NCBI GenBank assembly: GCA_021648485.1 | Contig: JAKISS010000019.1 | Coordinates: forward strand, 1-47,991 | Length of the DNA stretch: 47,991 bases | Reading direction: 5' to 3' | Source: Gammaproteobacteria bacterium | Lineage (GTDB): Bacteria > Pseudomonadota > Gammaproteobacteria > SZUA-152 | Part shown: in pieces, positions 16,991 through 26,300 of the stretch | How positions within the stretch are numbered: the first letter of the stretch is position 1 | Layout: every line of letters starts with the position of its first letter | Translations under genes and position numbers: made by a program | The notes under the pieces: generated by a model | What the model was told of the DNA's origin: nothing | Database searches by the model: none | The model's input: only the letters and a program-made list of their open reading frames with translations

Positions 16991-17150
16991 TACCCGTAGC
17001 GTTTGAGATTTAGGTGTTCAGTGTGCGTCATATTCATTTCATGGCAAGGCGAAATGACGAGTAATAGCCGGTTTATTGTGAGGAATTTCAACGCAGCCAT
17101 GGAATGAAGAGGGCGTGCAATGAGTGCCTAAATTTCAATCGCTGCGGGTA
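16991..17150. mobile_element. MITE-like 160-bp imperfect palindrome
   Basis: The left half, from TACCCGTAGCG at 16991, is the reverse complement of the right half ending CGCTGCGGGTA at 17150. Over the outer 55 positions 42 match without gaps. Both ends are bordered by TA (TATACCCG ... CGGGTATA), compatible with a TA target. It encodes nothing. This is the structure of a miniature inverted-repeat element moved by a transposase elsewhere. It sits between the PKD gene terminator and the sulfur operon promoter. Confidence 0.65.
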
Positions 17151-17260
17151 TATATATAGGTTGACGTATAATGTGATTTTTAAAAACATATAAAAAATAT
17201 CTGTGTGGAATTTAATCTAATTAAGATAGGCCAAAGGAACATGTTGTATCTTTACAATTA

Positions 17261-17289
17261 TTGACAGACTCTTAGTTTAAAAAAATAAT
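17261..17289 (+). promoter_or_regulatory. Sigma70-type promoter of the sulfur operon
   Basis: TTGACA (17261-17266), a 17-base spacer and AATAAT (17284-17289, five of six matches to TATAAT). The predicted transcript starts near 17296, about 40 bases ahead of the first gene. It lies 110 bases beyond the MITE-like element. Confidence 0.65.
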
Positions 17290-17334
17290 ATGAAAGGCTG
17301 CTTCATAGACGTAGCTTTTATAAAGGACATTGAT

Positions 17335-18159
17335 ATGAGGTTGAGTGATAATATTAAGTGTTCTTTAGTTTCCTGGATAACAAAAATATCAATATGGAAA
17401 TTTTTTTTATTGTTGTTAGCAGTATCATTTGTTATTTTTCTCGTTCAATCAGTATTACCGGTTTTTTCTGACTCTCATGATTTACATCGTTTGGCCGGAG
17501 AAGAATTGGCGCTAAATGGTCGTGGTAAAATTCCTTCTTGTGTCTCATGTCATGGTCTCCAAGGACAGGGAGATGCTAAAATAGCGAGCCCCAGACTGGC
17601 CGGGTTACACCCGAGCTACATTAAAAAACAATTAGAAGACTATGCACGGGACCCTCTGAAAACACGGGCCTTTGTCGAACCCATTGCTCGCGACTATGTT
17701 AAAACTCCTCGAACTTATGGTGATCTGACGGTATTCACGCCGGGCACTCGCTACGACCCTAAAATGAATGGGTTGGCCAAATTGTTGAGTGCTGAAGACC
17801 GGCATAATTTAGCGATTTATTATAGCAAGCTGGCTTTTGTGGCCAGTCCAAAGGCATATGATTTTGAAACTTTGGAGCGAGGTGAAGATCTGGCCTTGCG
17901 TGGAAAGCCAGAATATGGATTACCCTCCTGTGATTCCTGTCATGGCCCTGGCGGTCAGGGTTTTGGTGCAATTTTCCCTCCCTTGGCTGGCCAGCCCGTC
18001 ACGTACATTATTGCACAAATTAATAAATGGCAAGCTGGGAAAAGGGATAATGATCACCTGGCATTAATGAGGAATATTGCCGATCAACTTACCGATGGAG
18101 ATAAGGTCAACGTAGCTGCGTACTATGACAATTTGTCATACTCCGTTAATAGTGAGTAA
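17335..18159 (+). CDS. Di-heme cytochrome c, TsdB-like
   Basis: The 274-residue protein has one N-terminal membrane helix or uncleaved signal (residues 21-42, WKFFLLLLAVSFVIFLVQ) and two class I cytochrome c domains, each with a heme site: SCVSCHG (C69, C72, H73) and SCDSCHG (C199, C202, H203). The double GxGxxxxP(R)LAG pattern resembles cytochrome c4 and TsdB, the di-heme electron acceptor of thiosulfate dehydrogenase. ATG 17335 has AAGGA seven bases upstream; an earlier ATG at 17290 overlaps the promoter. It is followed after five bases by a TsdA-like gene, which supports the TsdB role. A generic c4-type electron carrier is the alternative. Confidence 0.85.
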   Translation: MRLSDNIKCSLVSWITKISIWKFFLLLLAVSFVIFLVQSVLPVFSDSHDLHRLAGEELALNGRGKIPSCVSCHGLQGQGDAKIASPRLAGLHPSYIKKQLEDYARDPLKTRAFVEPIARDYVKTPRTYGDLTVFTPGTRYDPKMNGLAKLLSAEDRHNLAIYYSKLAFVASPKAYDFETLERGEDLALRGKPEYGLPSCDSCHGPGGQGFGAIFPPLAGQPVTYIIAQINKWQAGKRDNDHLALMRNIADQLTDGDKVNVAAYYDNLSYSVNSE

Positions 18160-18164
18160 TACAA

Positions 18165-19082
18165 ATGAAGAGAATTTTGTTGAAATGGGTTTTTATTTTC
18201 AGTTTTTACCATGTAGCTGTATTGCCTGTTGCAGCACAAGAGCTTGGGCAAACCCTGGATAGCCTGGAAGTCAGGCCCAGTCTGGTAAATTCACGACTCA
18301 GTTTGCCGACGCAATTAACCCAGGTACATGTGATCAGTCCTGGTGAATATTTTGCGCCCCCTCTGGTAGCGGATATTCCCGATGACAGATTTGGTGACAT
18401 GGTGAGAATGGGGCGAAATATTTTCATTAAGACCGGTGTATATGCCAAACGTTATGCAGGTAACGGGTTAAATTGTTCCAGTTGTCATTTACAGGAAGGA
18501 CGTAAACCACACGGCATTCCTTTATGGGCAGCTTACGGAAGATACCCAATGTATCGCCACAAAACCCGCACAGTGGTAACACTTGAAGAGCGTATTCAGG
18601 ATTGTTTTATATACAGTATGAATGGCATTGCGCCCACGCTGGATGCACCGGAAATGAAAGCTCTGGTCACTTATACAAAATGGCTTTCAAAAGGCGCACC
18701 TGTGGGCGTAGACCTCCCGGGGCGCGGCCTTCCCAATATAAGTCGTACGCAGGATTTGGACCCAAAGCGTGGAAAAATTGTCTATGAAACCCGTTGTGAA
18801 CTTTGTCACGGGAAGGATGGTAAAGGACAAAAGCATACGAATGGTGAAGGTTATATGTTTCCGCCACTGTGGGGGAGAGACTCTTATAATAAAGGTTCGG
18901 GATTACAGCGTGTAAGGACGCTGGCAAAATTTATCAAGGGGAATATGCCGCTGGGAGCCAGCTTTAGTTTGACAAATCAGGAATCACTGGATGTGGCAAT
19001 TTACATTTGGCTGCAAGATCGCCCCAGGAACCCAAAGATGAGTCAGGCGATGGATTTCTTTTTTCCAAACATGGCGCGCTAA
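18165..19082 (+). CDS. Di-heme cytochrome c, TsdA-like thiosulfate dehydrogenase
   Basis: The 305-residue product has a signal peptide (residues 1-24, ending VAAQ) and two heme sites: NCSSCH (C104, C107, H108) and CELCHG (C211, C214, H215). Between them is ERIQDCFIYSMNG, with C147 in the position of the cysteine axial ligand of heme 1 in TsdA and SoxA. M261 (GNMPLG) may ligate the second heme. TsdA joins two thiosulfates into tetrathionate in the periplasm, and some members run the reaction backwards. Direct linkage to a TsdB-like cytochrome and to sulfur genes downstream supports the assignment. Direction and substrate are not proven by sequence. Confidence 0.85.
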   Translation: MKRILLKWVFIFSFYHVAVLPVAAQELGQTLDSLEVRPSLVNSRLSLPTQLTQVHVISPGEYFAPPLVADIPDDRFGDMVRMGRNIFIKTGVYAKRYAGNGLNCSSCHLQEGRKPHGIPLWAAYGRYPMYRHKTRTVVTLEERIQDCFIYSMNGIAPTLDAPEMKALVTYTKWLSKGAPVGVDLPGRGLPNISRTQDLDPKRGKIVYETRCELCHGKDGKGQKHTNGEGYMFPPLWGRDSYNKGSGLQRVRTLAKFIKGNMPLGASFSLTNQESLDVAIYIWLQDRPRNPKMSQAMDFFFPNMAR

Positions 19083-19088
19083 ACAGTT

Positions 19089-20987
19089 ATGGCCACTAAA
19101 ACAAACTGGATTTACGCAGTGTTTCCTTTCTTGCGCTGGATGTCCATGCTTAACCGGGAGGTTGTTAAAGCAGATATTATTGCAGGTGTCACTGCTGGAG
19201 TGTTGATATTGCCACAAGCGATTGCGCTTGCGACATTAGCAGGTTTGCCACCTGAATACGGACTGTATACTTCGATATTTCCTGTTATGTTTGCTGCTTT
19301 GTTTGGCTCATCCTGGCACGCCATGTCAGGCCCTAATACAGCATTAAGTATACTTATTGCGTTCACCATCGCCCCGTATGCCAGCATTGCCTCGCCCGAA
19401 TGGATTCAATATGCTATTACCCTGGCATTCATGGCAGGCGTTATCCAGATTGCGCTAGGCTTGTTACGCCTTGGCATTATATTTAACTATTTCTCTCAAA
19501 CTGTGACAATTGCACTGATTACCGGTGTTGGTATTATCATTATTGTCTCCCAGCTGGGTAATTTTATGGGTGTCTTGATGAATATCGCTGAGCCTATAGA
19601 AGATGCTATCCCCCAAATTATTTACGGTATATCAAGAGCTAATGGATTTGCTGTTTCTGTTGGTGTTGTTACCGTACTTTCGGGATTGTTGATCAAACGC
19701 TACTACCCAAAGCTGCCCTTTCTTATTATCGCGGTTATCGTAGGGATGTTATTTGCGGCTGGGTTGGAATTAATACTGGGTGAGTCCAATGTAGGCCTGG
19801 ATAAACTGGGCACCATGTCATTATCCGCATTGCCGCTTTCTTCCCCGGATTTTAGCCCGGAAAATTTTGCTGAAGCCTCTCAGGGCTTATTGCCCGCAGC
19901 CTTTGTCATCGCATTTTTAGGTTTGATACAGGCATCTCTTATTGCCCGTGCCATGGCAATTAAATCAGGTCAGTGTATCGATATTAATCAGGAGGTTTTG
20001 GGACAGGGCATCTCAAACCTGGCAGGCAGCTTTGTTTCCTGTTTTCCCAGTTGCAGTTCTTTTAACCGTAGTGCATCCAATTTTGAATCAGGTGGGAGAA
20101 CGCCTTTATCTGCGCTGATATCTGTTATTACTCTGGGAATTCTCGTTGTATTTGCCGCTCCTCTTATCGCTCATATGCCAATTTCTGTGATGGCTGCCAT
20201 ATTATTGTTAGTAGGTGCAGGGCTCATCAAAAAAAATGACATTAAAAAAACCCTTTTGGAAAAAAGAGAAAATCAGTTTATTTTTGCCCTGATTTTATTT
20301 TCTACAATTTATGGCGGTGTTGATTATGCGGTATTTTTTGGTATAGCGTTGTCGATTATTGCTTACCTGAAAAATGTATCCAAACCTGAAATAGAATTAT
20401 TGACAGGGAAAGATGCACAGCAATACTTTCCCCGGTCTGCTTCAGGACCGATTGTACAGAGTGGCGGACCCGAAGGCGGTAAGAAACTCTATCAATCTTT
20501 AGAAAATCAGCGCCTTTCACTCTCTTCCGGAAGACAGAAATATAACGAGTTGAGCGTGGAAATACCCAAACGGTTTGACCACGTTACAGTATTGCAGATT
20601 TCGGGTAGTTTGTTTTTTGGTTCTGTGATGCGTTTAGAAAGCGTTTTGACAGAATTAAGAAAACAAGATGGCGGAAAAGGGGATTTAATTATCTCAGGTG
20701 AAAACCTTCAGTCGATCGATGGCACTGGTGCAGAAGTTCTGGTGCGAGAAGCCCAAAGCCGCGTAAAGGCAGGTGCCCGAATGTTATTGTGGTTGCGGAA
20801 CCACAACCACGATGCAGTGCTGCATTCCAGTGGGCTGAAAGAAATCATTGGCGAAGAGAATATTTATTACTTGAAAGAAAGTAATAACGGTGACCATCAG
20901 GACCATCAGGACCATCAGGACCATCAGGACCATCAGGACCATCAGGACCATCAGGACCATCAGGATCATCAGGATCATGTGGCATAA
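19089..20987 (+). CDS. SulP-family anion transporter with STAS domain and (Asp-His-Gln)9 tail
   Basis: The 632-residue inner-membrane protein belongs to SLC26/SulP transporters, which carry sulfate, bicarbonate or other anions. Signs are the SulP signature region (GVTAGVLILPQAIALATLAGLPPEYGLYTS, shown in part: PQAIALATLAGLPPEYGLYT), about ten to twelve membrane segments to residue ~440, and a STAS regulatory domain (about 505-610; VLQISGSLFFGSVMRLE, SIDGTGAEVL). The C-terminus is unusual: nine Asp-His-Gln triplets followed by DHVA. Six bases separate it from tsdA-like, so it is in the same operon, and thiosulfate or sulfate movement is a reasonable guess. Specificity cannot be read from the sequence. 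Confidence 0.9.
   Translation: MATKTNWIYAVFPFLRWMSMLNREVVKADIIAGVTAGVLILPQAIALATLAGLPPEYGLYTSIFPVMFAALFGSSWHAMSGPNTALSILIAFTIAPYASIASPEWIQYAITLAFMAGVIQIALGLLRLGIIFNYFSQTVTIALITGVGIIIIVSQLGNFMGVLMNIAEPIEDAIPQIIYGISRANGFAVSVGVVTVLSGLLIKRYYPKLPFLIIAVIVGMLFAAGLELILGESNVGLDKLGTMSLSALPLSSPDFSPENFAEASQGLLPAAFVIAFLGLIQASLIARAMAIKSGQCIDINQEVLGQGISNLAGSFVSCFPSCSSFNRSASNFESGGRTPLSALISVITLGILVVFAAPLIAHMPISVMAAILLLVGAGLIKKNDIKKTLLEKRENQFIFALILFSTIYGGVDYAVFFGIALSIIAYLKNVSKPEIELLTGKDAQQYFPRSASGPIVQSGGPEGGKKLYQSLENQRLSLSSGRQKYNELSVEIPKRFDHVTVLQISGSLFFGSVMRLESVLTELRKQDGGKGDLIISGENLQSIDGTGAEVLVREAQSRVKAGARMLLWLRNHNHDAVLHSSGLKEIIGEENIYYLKESNNGDHQDHQDHQDHQDHQDHQDHQDHQDHQDHVA
20892..20972 (+). repeat. Nine tandem 9-bp units (GACCATCAG) inside the SulP gene
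   Basis: Eight exact copies of GACCATCAG (20892-20963) and one GATCATCAG (20964-20972), then a partial GATCAT. The unit length is a multiple of three, so gain or loss of units changes the length of the His/Asp-rich tail without a frameshift. Confidence 0.95.
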
Positions 20988-21001
20988 ACGGGAGAGTAAG
21001 G

Positions 21002-21427
21002 ATGAAAATTCGAAAATGGCTGCCAGGCATCATGTGTTTGATGCTGCTTGTTGGTACGGTATGGTCCAGTGAAGCACCACGTTATAGTCTGCTGATACAG
21101 GTTAGTGAGGACAGTCTGGATAAACTGAATCTTGCTTTAAATAATGCCAAAGATGCACAAAAATCTTTCGGCCCTGAAAATATAGAAGTGGAAATAGTGG
21201 TATTTGGTGCTGGTGTTCATACATTGAAATATTATGCGCCGGCACCGATATCTGACAAGGTAAAAGCAGCTACATACAGTGGAGTACGTATTGTGCTTTG
21301 TGAAATTGCTATGCGCGCGGCTAATTTGCGTCCTTCTGATATGCTGCAATCTGTACGTTATGTACCTTCGGGTGTTGCCGAAATTGTTGAGAAACATACC
21401 CTGGGGTGGACTTACATCCGCCCTTGA
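21002..21427 (+). CDS. Periplasmic DsrE-family protein
   Basis: The 141-residue product has a signal peptide (residues 1-23, IMCLMLLVGTVWSS) followed by a DsrE/F-like domain: strand SLLIQVSEDS, helix KLNLALNNAKDAQ, strand IEVEIVVFGAGVHTL, the conserved cysteine in VLCEIAMRA (C100) and the end motif VRYVPSGVAEIVEKHTLGWTYIRP (19 residues of it being VPSGVAEIVEKHTLGWTYI). DsrE-fold proteins bind or transfer sulfane sulfur through that cysteine. Being exported, this one would act in the periplasm, near the TsdA-like and SoxB-like proteins. It starts 14 bases after the SulP stop. Family is secure; biochemical role is inferred. Confidence 0.85.
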   Translation: MKIRKWLPGIMCLMLLVGTVWSSEAPRYSLLIQVSEDSLDKLNLALNNAKDAQKSFGPENIEVEIVVFGAGVHTLKYYAPAPISDKVKAATYSGVRIVLCEIAMRAANLRPSDMLQSVRYVPSGVAEIVEKHTLGWTYIRP

Positions 21428-21443
21428 TGCTCAGAAATTGAAA

Positions 21444-23198
21444 ATGAAACTAAAACTAATAATCAGATGGGCATGTCTGGTATTCTTATACAGCATATTT
21501 TTTTCGTCGGTACAGGCTGCTAACAATACCATCACACTGATACACATGGGTGACATCCATGGGCACCTTATACCTCGCCCGAATATGCGGGACAATGAAT
21601 CAACCACAGAATACAAGGTGGGTGGGCTTTCCTATTTATACAGCGCAATAAAAGAAATTCGTGAAAAAAATACCCATACATTATTGATTAACACGGGGGA
21701 TACCATACAAGGATCTGCCGAAGCCCTGTTTTCCCGTGGCCAGATTATTGTCGATATACTCAATAAATTTGATATCGATGCTTTTGCGCCAGGAAACTGG
21801 GATTTCTTATATGGTACAAGGCGTTTTATCGAATTGTTTTCAGGGGATAATCCAAAAGCCAACTGGAATGCTCTGGCCGCTAACCTCTACTATGTCACTC
21901 TCTATGAATATCCCCTCACACCTTATCCAGAAAAAGCAGGGCGGCGGGTTTTACCGTCGCATTTGATTAAACAAGTGGGTGATATAAAAATCGGTATTGT
22001 CGGCCTTACTGCTGAGCGTGGCCCACAATCTGTGAGCCCGTTTTTAATGGATGGGTTCTATTTAAGCCCCGGTGAGGAGGAGCTTGAAGAAGCCATATCT
22101 CTGCTGAAAAAAGAAGACAAGGTTGATCTGATCATACTGATTTCAGAGCGTGGCCTGGCTGCCAATCTTGATATTGCAGAGAGAATCCCAGGTGTTGATA
22201 TCATATTATCTTCAGACATGCATGAAGAAACCCGGGAGGTTTTGCAAACAAAAAATGGTACATTAATTATAGAAGAAGGCCAGGATGGCACTATGCTTGG
22301 AGAAATCACTCTGACGATTACGGATAAAAAAATCAGCAGCTGGCATTGGAAACCCCATTTTATCAATACCCGTGACTACAAACCTGATCCGGAAATACAG
22401 GCAATGATAGAAAAATACCGACGTCCTTTTATAAAAGGGCCGGGTTTTGTATCCCATGTTAATCCTATTAATGCGGCAGTGTTAAGAACGCCGATCGATA
22501 CTATTATTGGTTATACAAAAGTTGCCTTGCACCGTTCCAATTTTTCCGATGCTGCATCGATGCCCGCAGTGGTAGAAGGCTCATCCCATAATTTTCTTTC
22601 TGATGCATTCAGGCTGGCTTGTAATGCTGATGTGGGTGTTATTCGCGGATTTCGTTATGGCACACACATTGCTCCGGGGCCAATCCGTCTTGAAGATATC
22701 TATCACTATATTCCCATTGGGCCACAAATTGCCTGCGGTAAAGTGTCCGGTGACAATTTATACCTCGCTATTGAAAAATCTGCTGATGATGTTTTTAGTG
22801 GTTGGGTTGCCAATTGGGGGGGGGGCTGGTTACAGGGGTCTTCAGGTATTACGTACACCCTTGACCCGGGTAATGAATATCGGGTGAGGGTATCAAATAT
22901 GCGTATTAATGGTGAATTACTGGATACTGCACGCATGTATACTGTTGCGGGCTATTGGTATCTCGATAATTCACATAAAATCAATGGCATGCTCGCTCAG
23001 GAAATCAAAGTGTTAAAAGACAGGTATGGCGGTATCGTGGATGCAACGGAAATTGTTGCCTATTATTTACAATCCTTGCCGAGTAAAACAGTTGATCCGG
23101 AAAAAAACCGTATTCACTTGTTAAACCCTTTGCCCAAGTCCATCAGTAACAACAAAGAAATACAACCATTGCGAGGAATACCTCGTCCGGATTATTGA
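21444..23198 (+). CDS. SoxB-like / 5'-nucleotidase-family periplasmic metallohydrolase
   Basis: The 584-residue product has a signal peptide (residues 1-25, ending SSVQA) and the two-domain 5'-nucleotidase plan: a metallophosphoesterase domain with HMGDIHGH (D37, H39), NTGDTIQGS (D86), APGNWDFLYG (N118) and SSDMHE (H260), then a C-terminal domain (GSSHNFLSDAFRL, GDNLYLAIEKSADDVF). GNWDF..YG is closer to the SoxB motif GHWEFTYG than to GNHEFD of nucleotidases, and the surrounding sulfur genes favour SoxB, which hydrolyses sulfate from the SoxY carrier. No soxXA or soxYZ is present, so the substrate may differ. ATG 21444 directly precedes the signal peptide. A run of ten G at 22816-22825 lies inside the gene. 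Confidence 0.8.
   Translation: MKLKLIIRWACLVFLYSIFFSSVQAANNTITLIHMGDIHGHLIPRPNMRDNESTTEYKVGGLSYLYSAIKEIREKNTHTLLINTGDTIQGSAEALFSRGQIIVDILNKFDIDAFAPGNWDFLYGTRRFIELFSGDNPKANWNALAANLYYVTLYEYPLTPYPEKAGRRVLPSHLIKQVGDIKIGIVGLTAERGPQSVSPFLMDGFYLSPGEEELEEAISLLKKEDKVDLIILISERGLAANLDIAERIPGVDIILSSDMHEETREVLQTKNGTLIIEEGQDGTMLGEITLTITDKKISSWHWKPHFINTRDYKPDPEIQAMIEKYRRPFIKGPGFVSHVNPINAAVLRTPIDTIIGYTKVALHRSNFSDAASMPAVVEGSSHNFLSDAFRLACNADVGVIRGFRYGTHIAPGPIRLEDIYHYIPIGPQIACGKVSGDNLYLAIEKSADDVFSGWVANWGGGWLQGSSGITYTLDPGNEYRVRVSNMRINGELLDTARMYTVAGYWYLDNSHKINGMLAQEIKVLKDRYGGIVDATEIVAYYLQSLPSKTVDPEKNRIHLLNPLPKSISNNKEIQPLRGIPRPDY
22816..22825 (+). repeat. G10 homopolymer in the SoxB-like gene
   Basis: Ten consecutive G encode part of NWGGGW. 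Loss or gain of one base would shift the frame in the C-terminal domain, so it is a slippage hotspot or a site of sequencing error. The frame as given is intact through 23198. Confidence 0.9.
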
Positions 23199-23309
23199 GT
23201 GTCTTTCTTTGTCCTTAGATATCCTGTATTGACTTACTCAATCTCAGCTTAACTCAAGTCACTCAAATGCCAAATAAACAAAATTATGGTTAACACCCCC
23301 TGGGGGATA

Positions 23310-26300
23310 TCAATTATTACGAATGTGATTTAGCGTTAGCAGAGCTGCCTGCTCTACTGTCGCGCCACTCATGATATCCAATATTGGCATCATGAGGCCA
23401 TATTTCTCACCCATACTTCCAGAGAACTCAACGGCCATAAGGGAGTTGACGCCGATATCCACAATTCGTGTATGCATGTCAATTTTTTCGGCGGGCATTT
23501 TTAATAATGCTGAAAGCTCATTTCTCACAAGTTCTTTGAAAAAATCTTGCTGCGCTTCTTCGTCAAGGTCTTTAATACAGGCCTTGGTTTGAAGGAGTGC
23601 ATCAGAGTTTCCCCCTTTAGCATCATTCATAACCTCTTCATATATTGGTGGCATCCAATCGGTGGGTAACATTGCATTCCATTTTGTCCAATCCAGGTCA
23701 AAATAAGCAATTTGTGCGGGCGATGTTTGATAAGCAAACTGTAAAAATTCACCGATCTGAACGGGCTTGATACCCGAGAATCCTGCATTGGCAAAAAAAT
23801 CTTCAACCTCTTTTCGTTCAGAAACGATGCCACTATCAGAAACCACGCCAAGATTCACCGTTGTTGCGGGCAACCCCAGGCCTTGGCGGTAATGGGAGAA
23901 AGCATCCAGAAAACAGTTCGCTGCAACGTAGTTTGCCTGCCCGGGGTTTCCTATCAAAGAAGATACCGATGAAAGGCTAAAGAAAAAGTCCAATGGCATG
24001 TCCAGGGTCAGTTGATGAAGGTTCCAGGCTCCACGCACTTTGGGTGACAGCACTTTATCCATACGTTCTGGCGACAGCGATTGCAAAAAATCGTCATCCA
24101 GGACCATTGCACCATGTATCACACCTTTAAGCACAGGAATGTCACCACTAACAGTATTAAAAGCTTCTTTTAGTGTTTCTTTATCAGCAATGTCCACGGC
24201 TATTATTTTTACCCGGCAACCTTTGGCCTCAATCTCCTTTACTGTCTTTATGGCATAATCACTTGTCAAACCCCGTAAGCTTAATAAAACCAAATGTCTG
24301 GCACCTTGTGTTGAAGCCCATTTTGCAAGCTCCAGCCCCAGTCCTCGGGTTCCTCCGGTAATAAGATAGCTGGCATCTGCGACAAATAAGGATTTTTCCC
24401 TATAAGGGATATTGGCTTCAACCATAGCATCCGCAGGAAATGTCAGTAAGCCCGGTGCAATATTATGCTCGCTATTTAAAGTATTGAAGATATCTGATAA
24501 CTGGTTGTGCGTGTAACGGGTTAATGAGTGTTCATAATCAAACTGAATAGATGATTGTGCCATGAATGTTTTTGCCCGTAATAATATCTCTGATGCCTGT
24601 GGTTTATTCAGGCTTTTAATGCTTGATGACAGGTAAGTAATATTTCGCTCTGATAATACTTTCCAGAGCGTTTCGTCATAAGTGATATTCTCACCCAATG
24701 CCAGAAATTGGCCATAATATTTAATTTTATGGTACGTCGAAAAGCCAGTGTTGCTGTTACCGCAATCAATCAATATGTCATAAACTGTCTGTTTCTGAGC
24801 ATCAGTATCCAGAACATCAAAATTCAACCCTTGATGTTGAAGCAAAGCACTGACTAATTTACCCGTTTCGCTATGTTGATCTGAGAGTAGAATTGACCGG
24901 GTTGTGTCTAACGGAAGTGTATCAAAAGCGGCACATACCGATAATGTTAATGATAGCGGTGCCCAACATTGTTGCGATTTGCAGGGTACCAACCATTTTT
25001 TGTCCACTGCCAAAAATGTACTCAGTTTCTGGTCAAAACCAAGAAAACTGACCTTATCACCGGGCTGAAACTCAGCCTCTGCGTTTCTGCCAGGCACAAT
25101 AATTTCACCCCAGCCTTCCCATTGCCCCTTGCCGGTACTGCGATCAACGGTTTGTTTCGTCATATCACCGATATAGTAAGAGATAACACGTACAATACAT
25201 TTATCAGGATGAATGACAGGCGCTGGTATTTTATTGAACAAGGCTGATTCGGGGTTATAGCTTAACGGGTTTTCTAACGCTTCTTTTGCCAACCGGCCCT
25301 GAGGTTGTAGAGATTTTTCTTTCACCCGCTTTAAACGATGGATGTAGCGTTTTCCGTCGCGATAAGCAATTTCGGACTCCTCATCTTCAAACAGGAATTC
25401 TTTCACCAGTAAATCAATTTCATGGGCACTGTGGTTGTTTGCCCGATCAAAATCAACAGATTTACAGTATTTTGAAACGATTTCACTCATCAGTACACGT
25501 TGAATACCCCAAAGCGTGGATAAACCCAGTCCTTCACATTTATCAGAGTGGACAACATGATTCGCATGACTCACGGCCAGCCCTATCTTGAATTGTCTGT
25601 GGAGAATATCTTCCCGCGACATGGAAAATAGCGACAACAAGAGGATATCACCATTTTCATAATGATCCACTGGCGTGTTTTCTCCCAAATGCCACAAATA
25701 AATCATGGCGGAGAATTCAAAGCCAGACAAGTCTTGCCATAATTGTTTCCAGTGTTGCTGATTTCTGGGGTTAACAGAATAATTATTTTCGCCAAGAACA
25801 TTATAATTATCATCCCAGAAAACCTGTATACAGCCAGGGTCCTGTTCTCTCCAGGCCTGAGAAATACTTTTCTGGTTATGCCTTAAAAAAACAATAGCAT
25901 TTAGAGCATCTTTTTTTATTTTTATTTCGTTGTTGTCTTCATGCCAGGCCATTTTATACAGGTTTCCGCTATATCGCTCATCAGTAGACTGCAAGGCAGG
26001 TACTTCGCGACAAATAATACCTTTGATCTGAACTAAAGGTGTTCCATGTAGATCAAAAATATCAAAGTCAGCTTTCAGTTCTCTTGCTGTTCTTGATACT
26101 ACTTTCAGGTGACACCAGAATTCCTCTGGCGGGCTGTCTTTAATGATGAGTTGTTCAAGTGCAGTGGGTAAATAGGGGCGTTCTGAATCAATTTGGAGAA
26201 TGGCCAGGGTTTGAAAGCAAGGGTCAAGTTGGCAGGGGTGTAAATAATAATCCTCGGCTAATAGCCCTGTAGGTGTTTTGATTTTCACCAATGCCTCATC

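Noticed and set aside
20784-21033. Minus-strand ORFs of repeated MVL or PDG residues
   Set aside because: They are shadows of the 9-bp array in the SulP gene and have no ribosome site.
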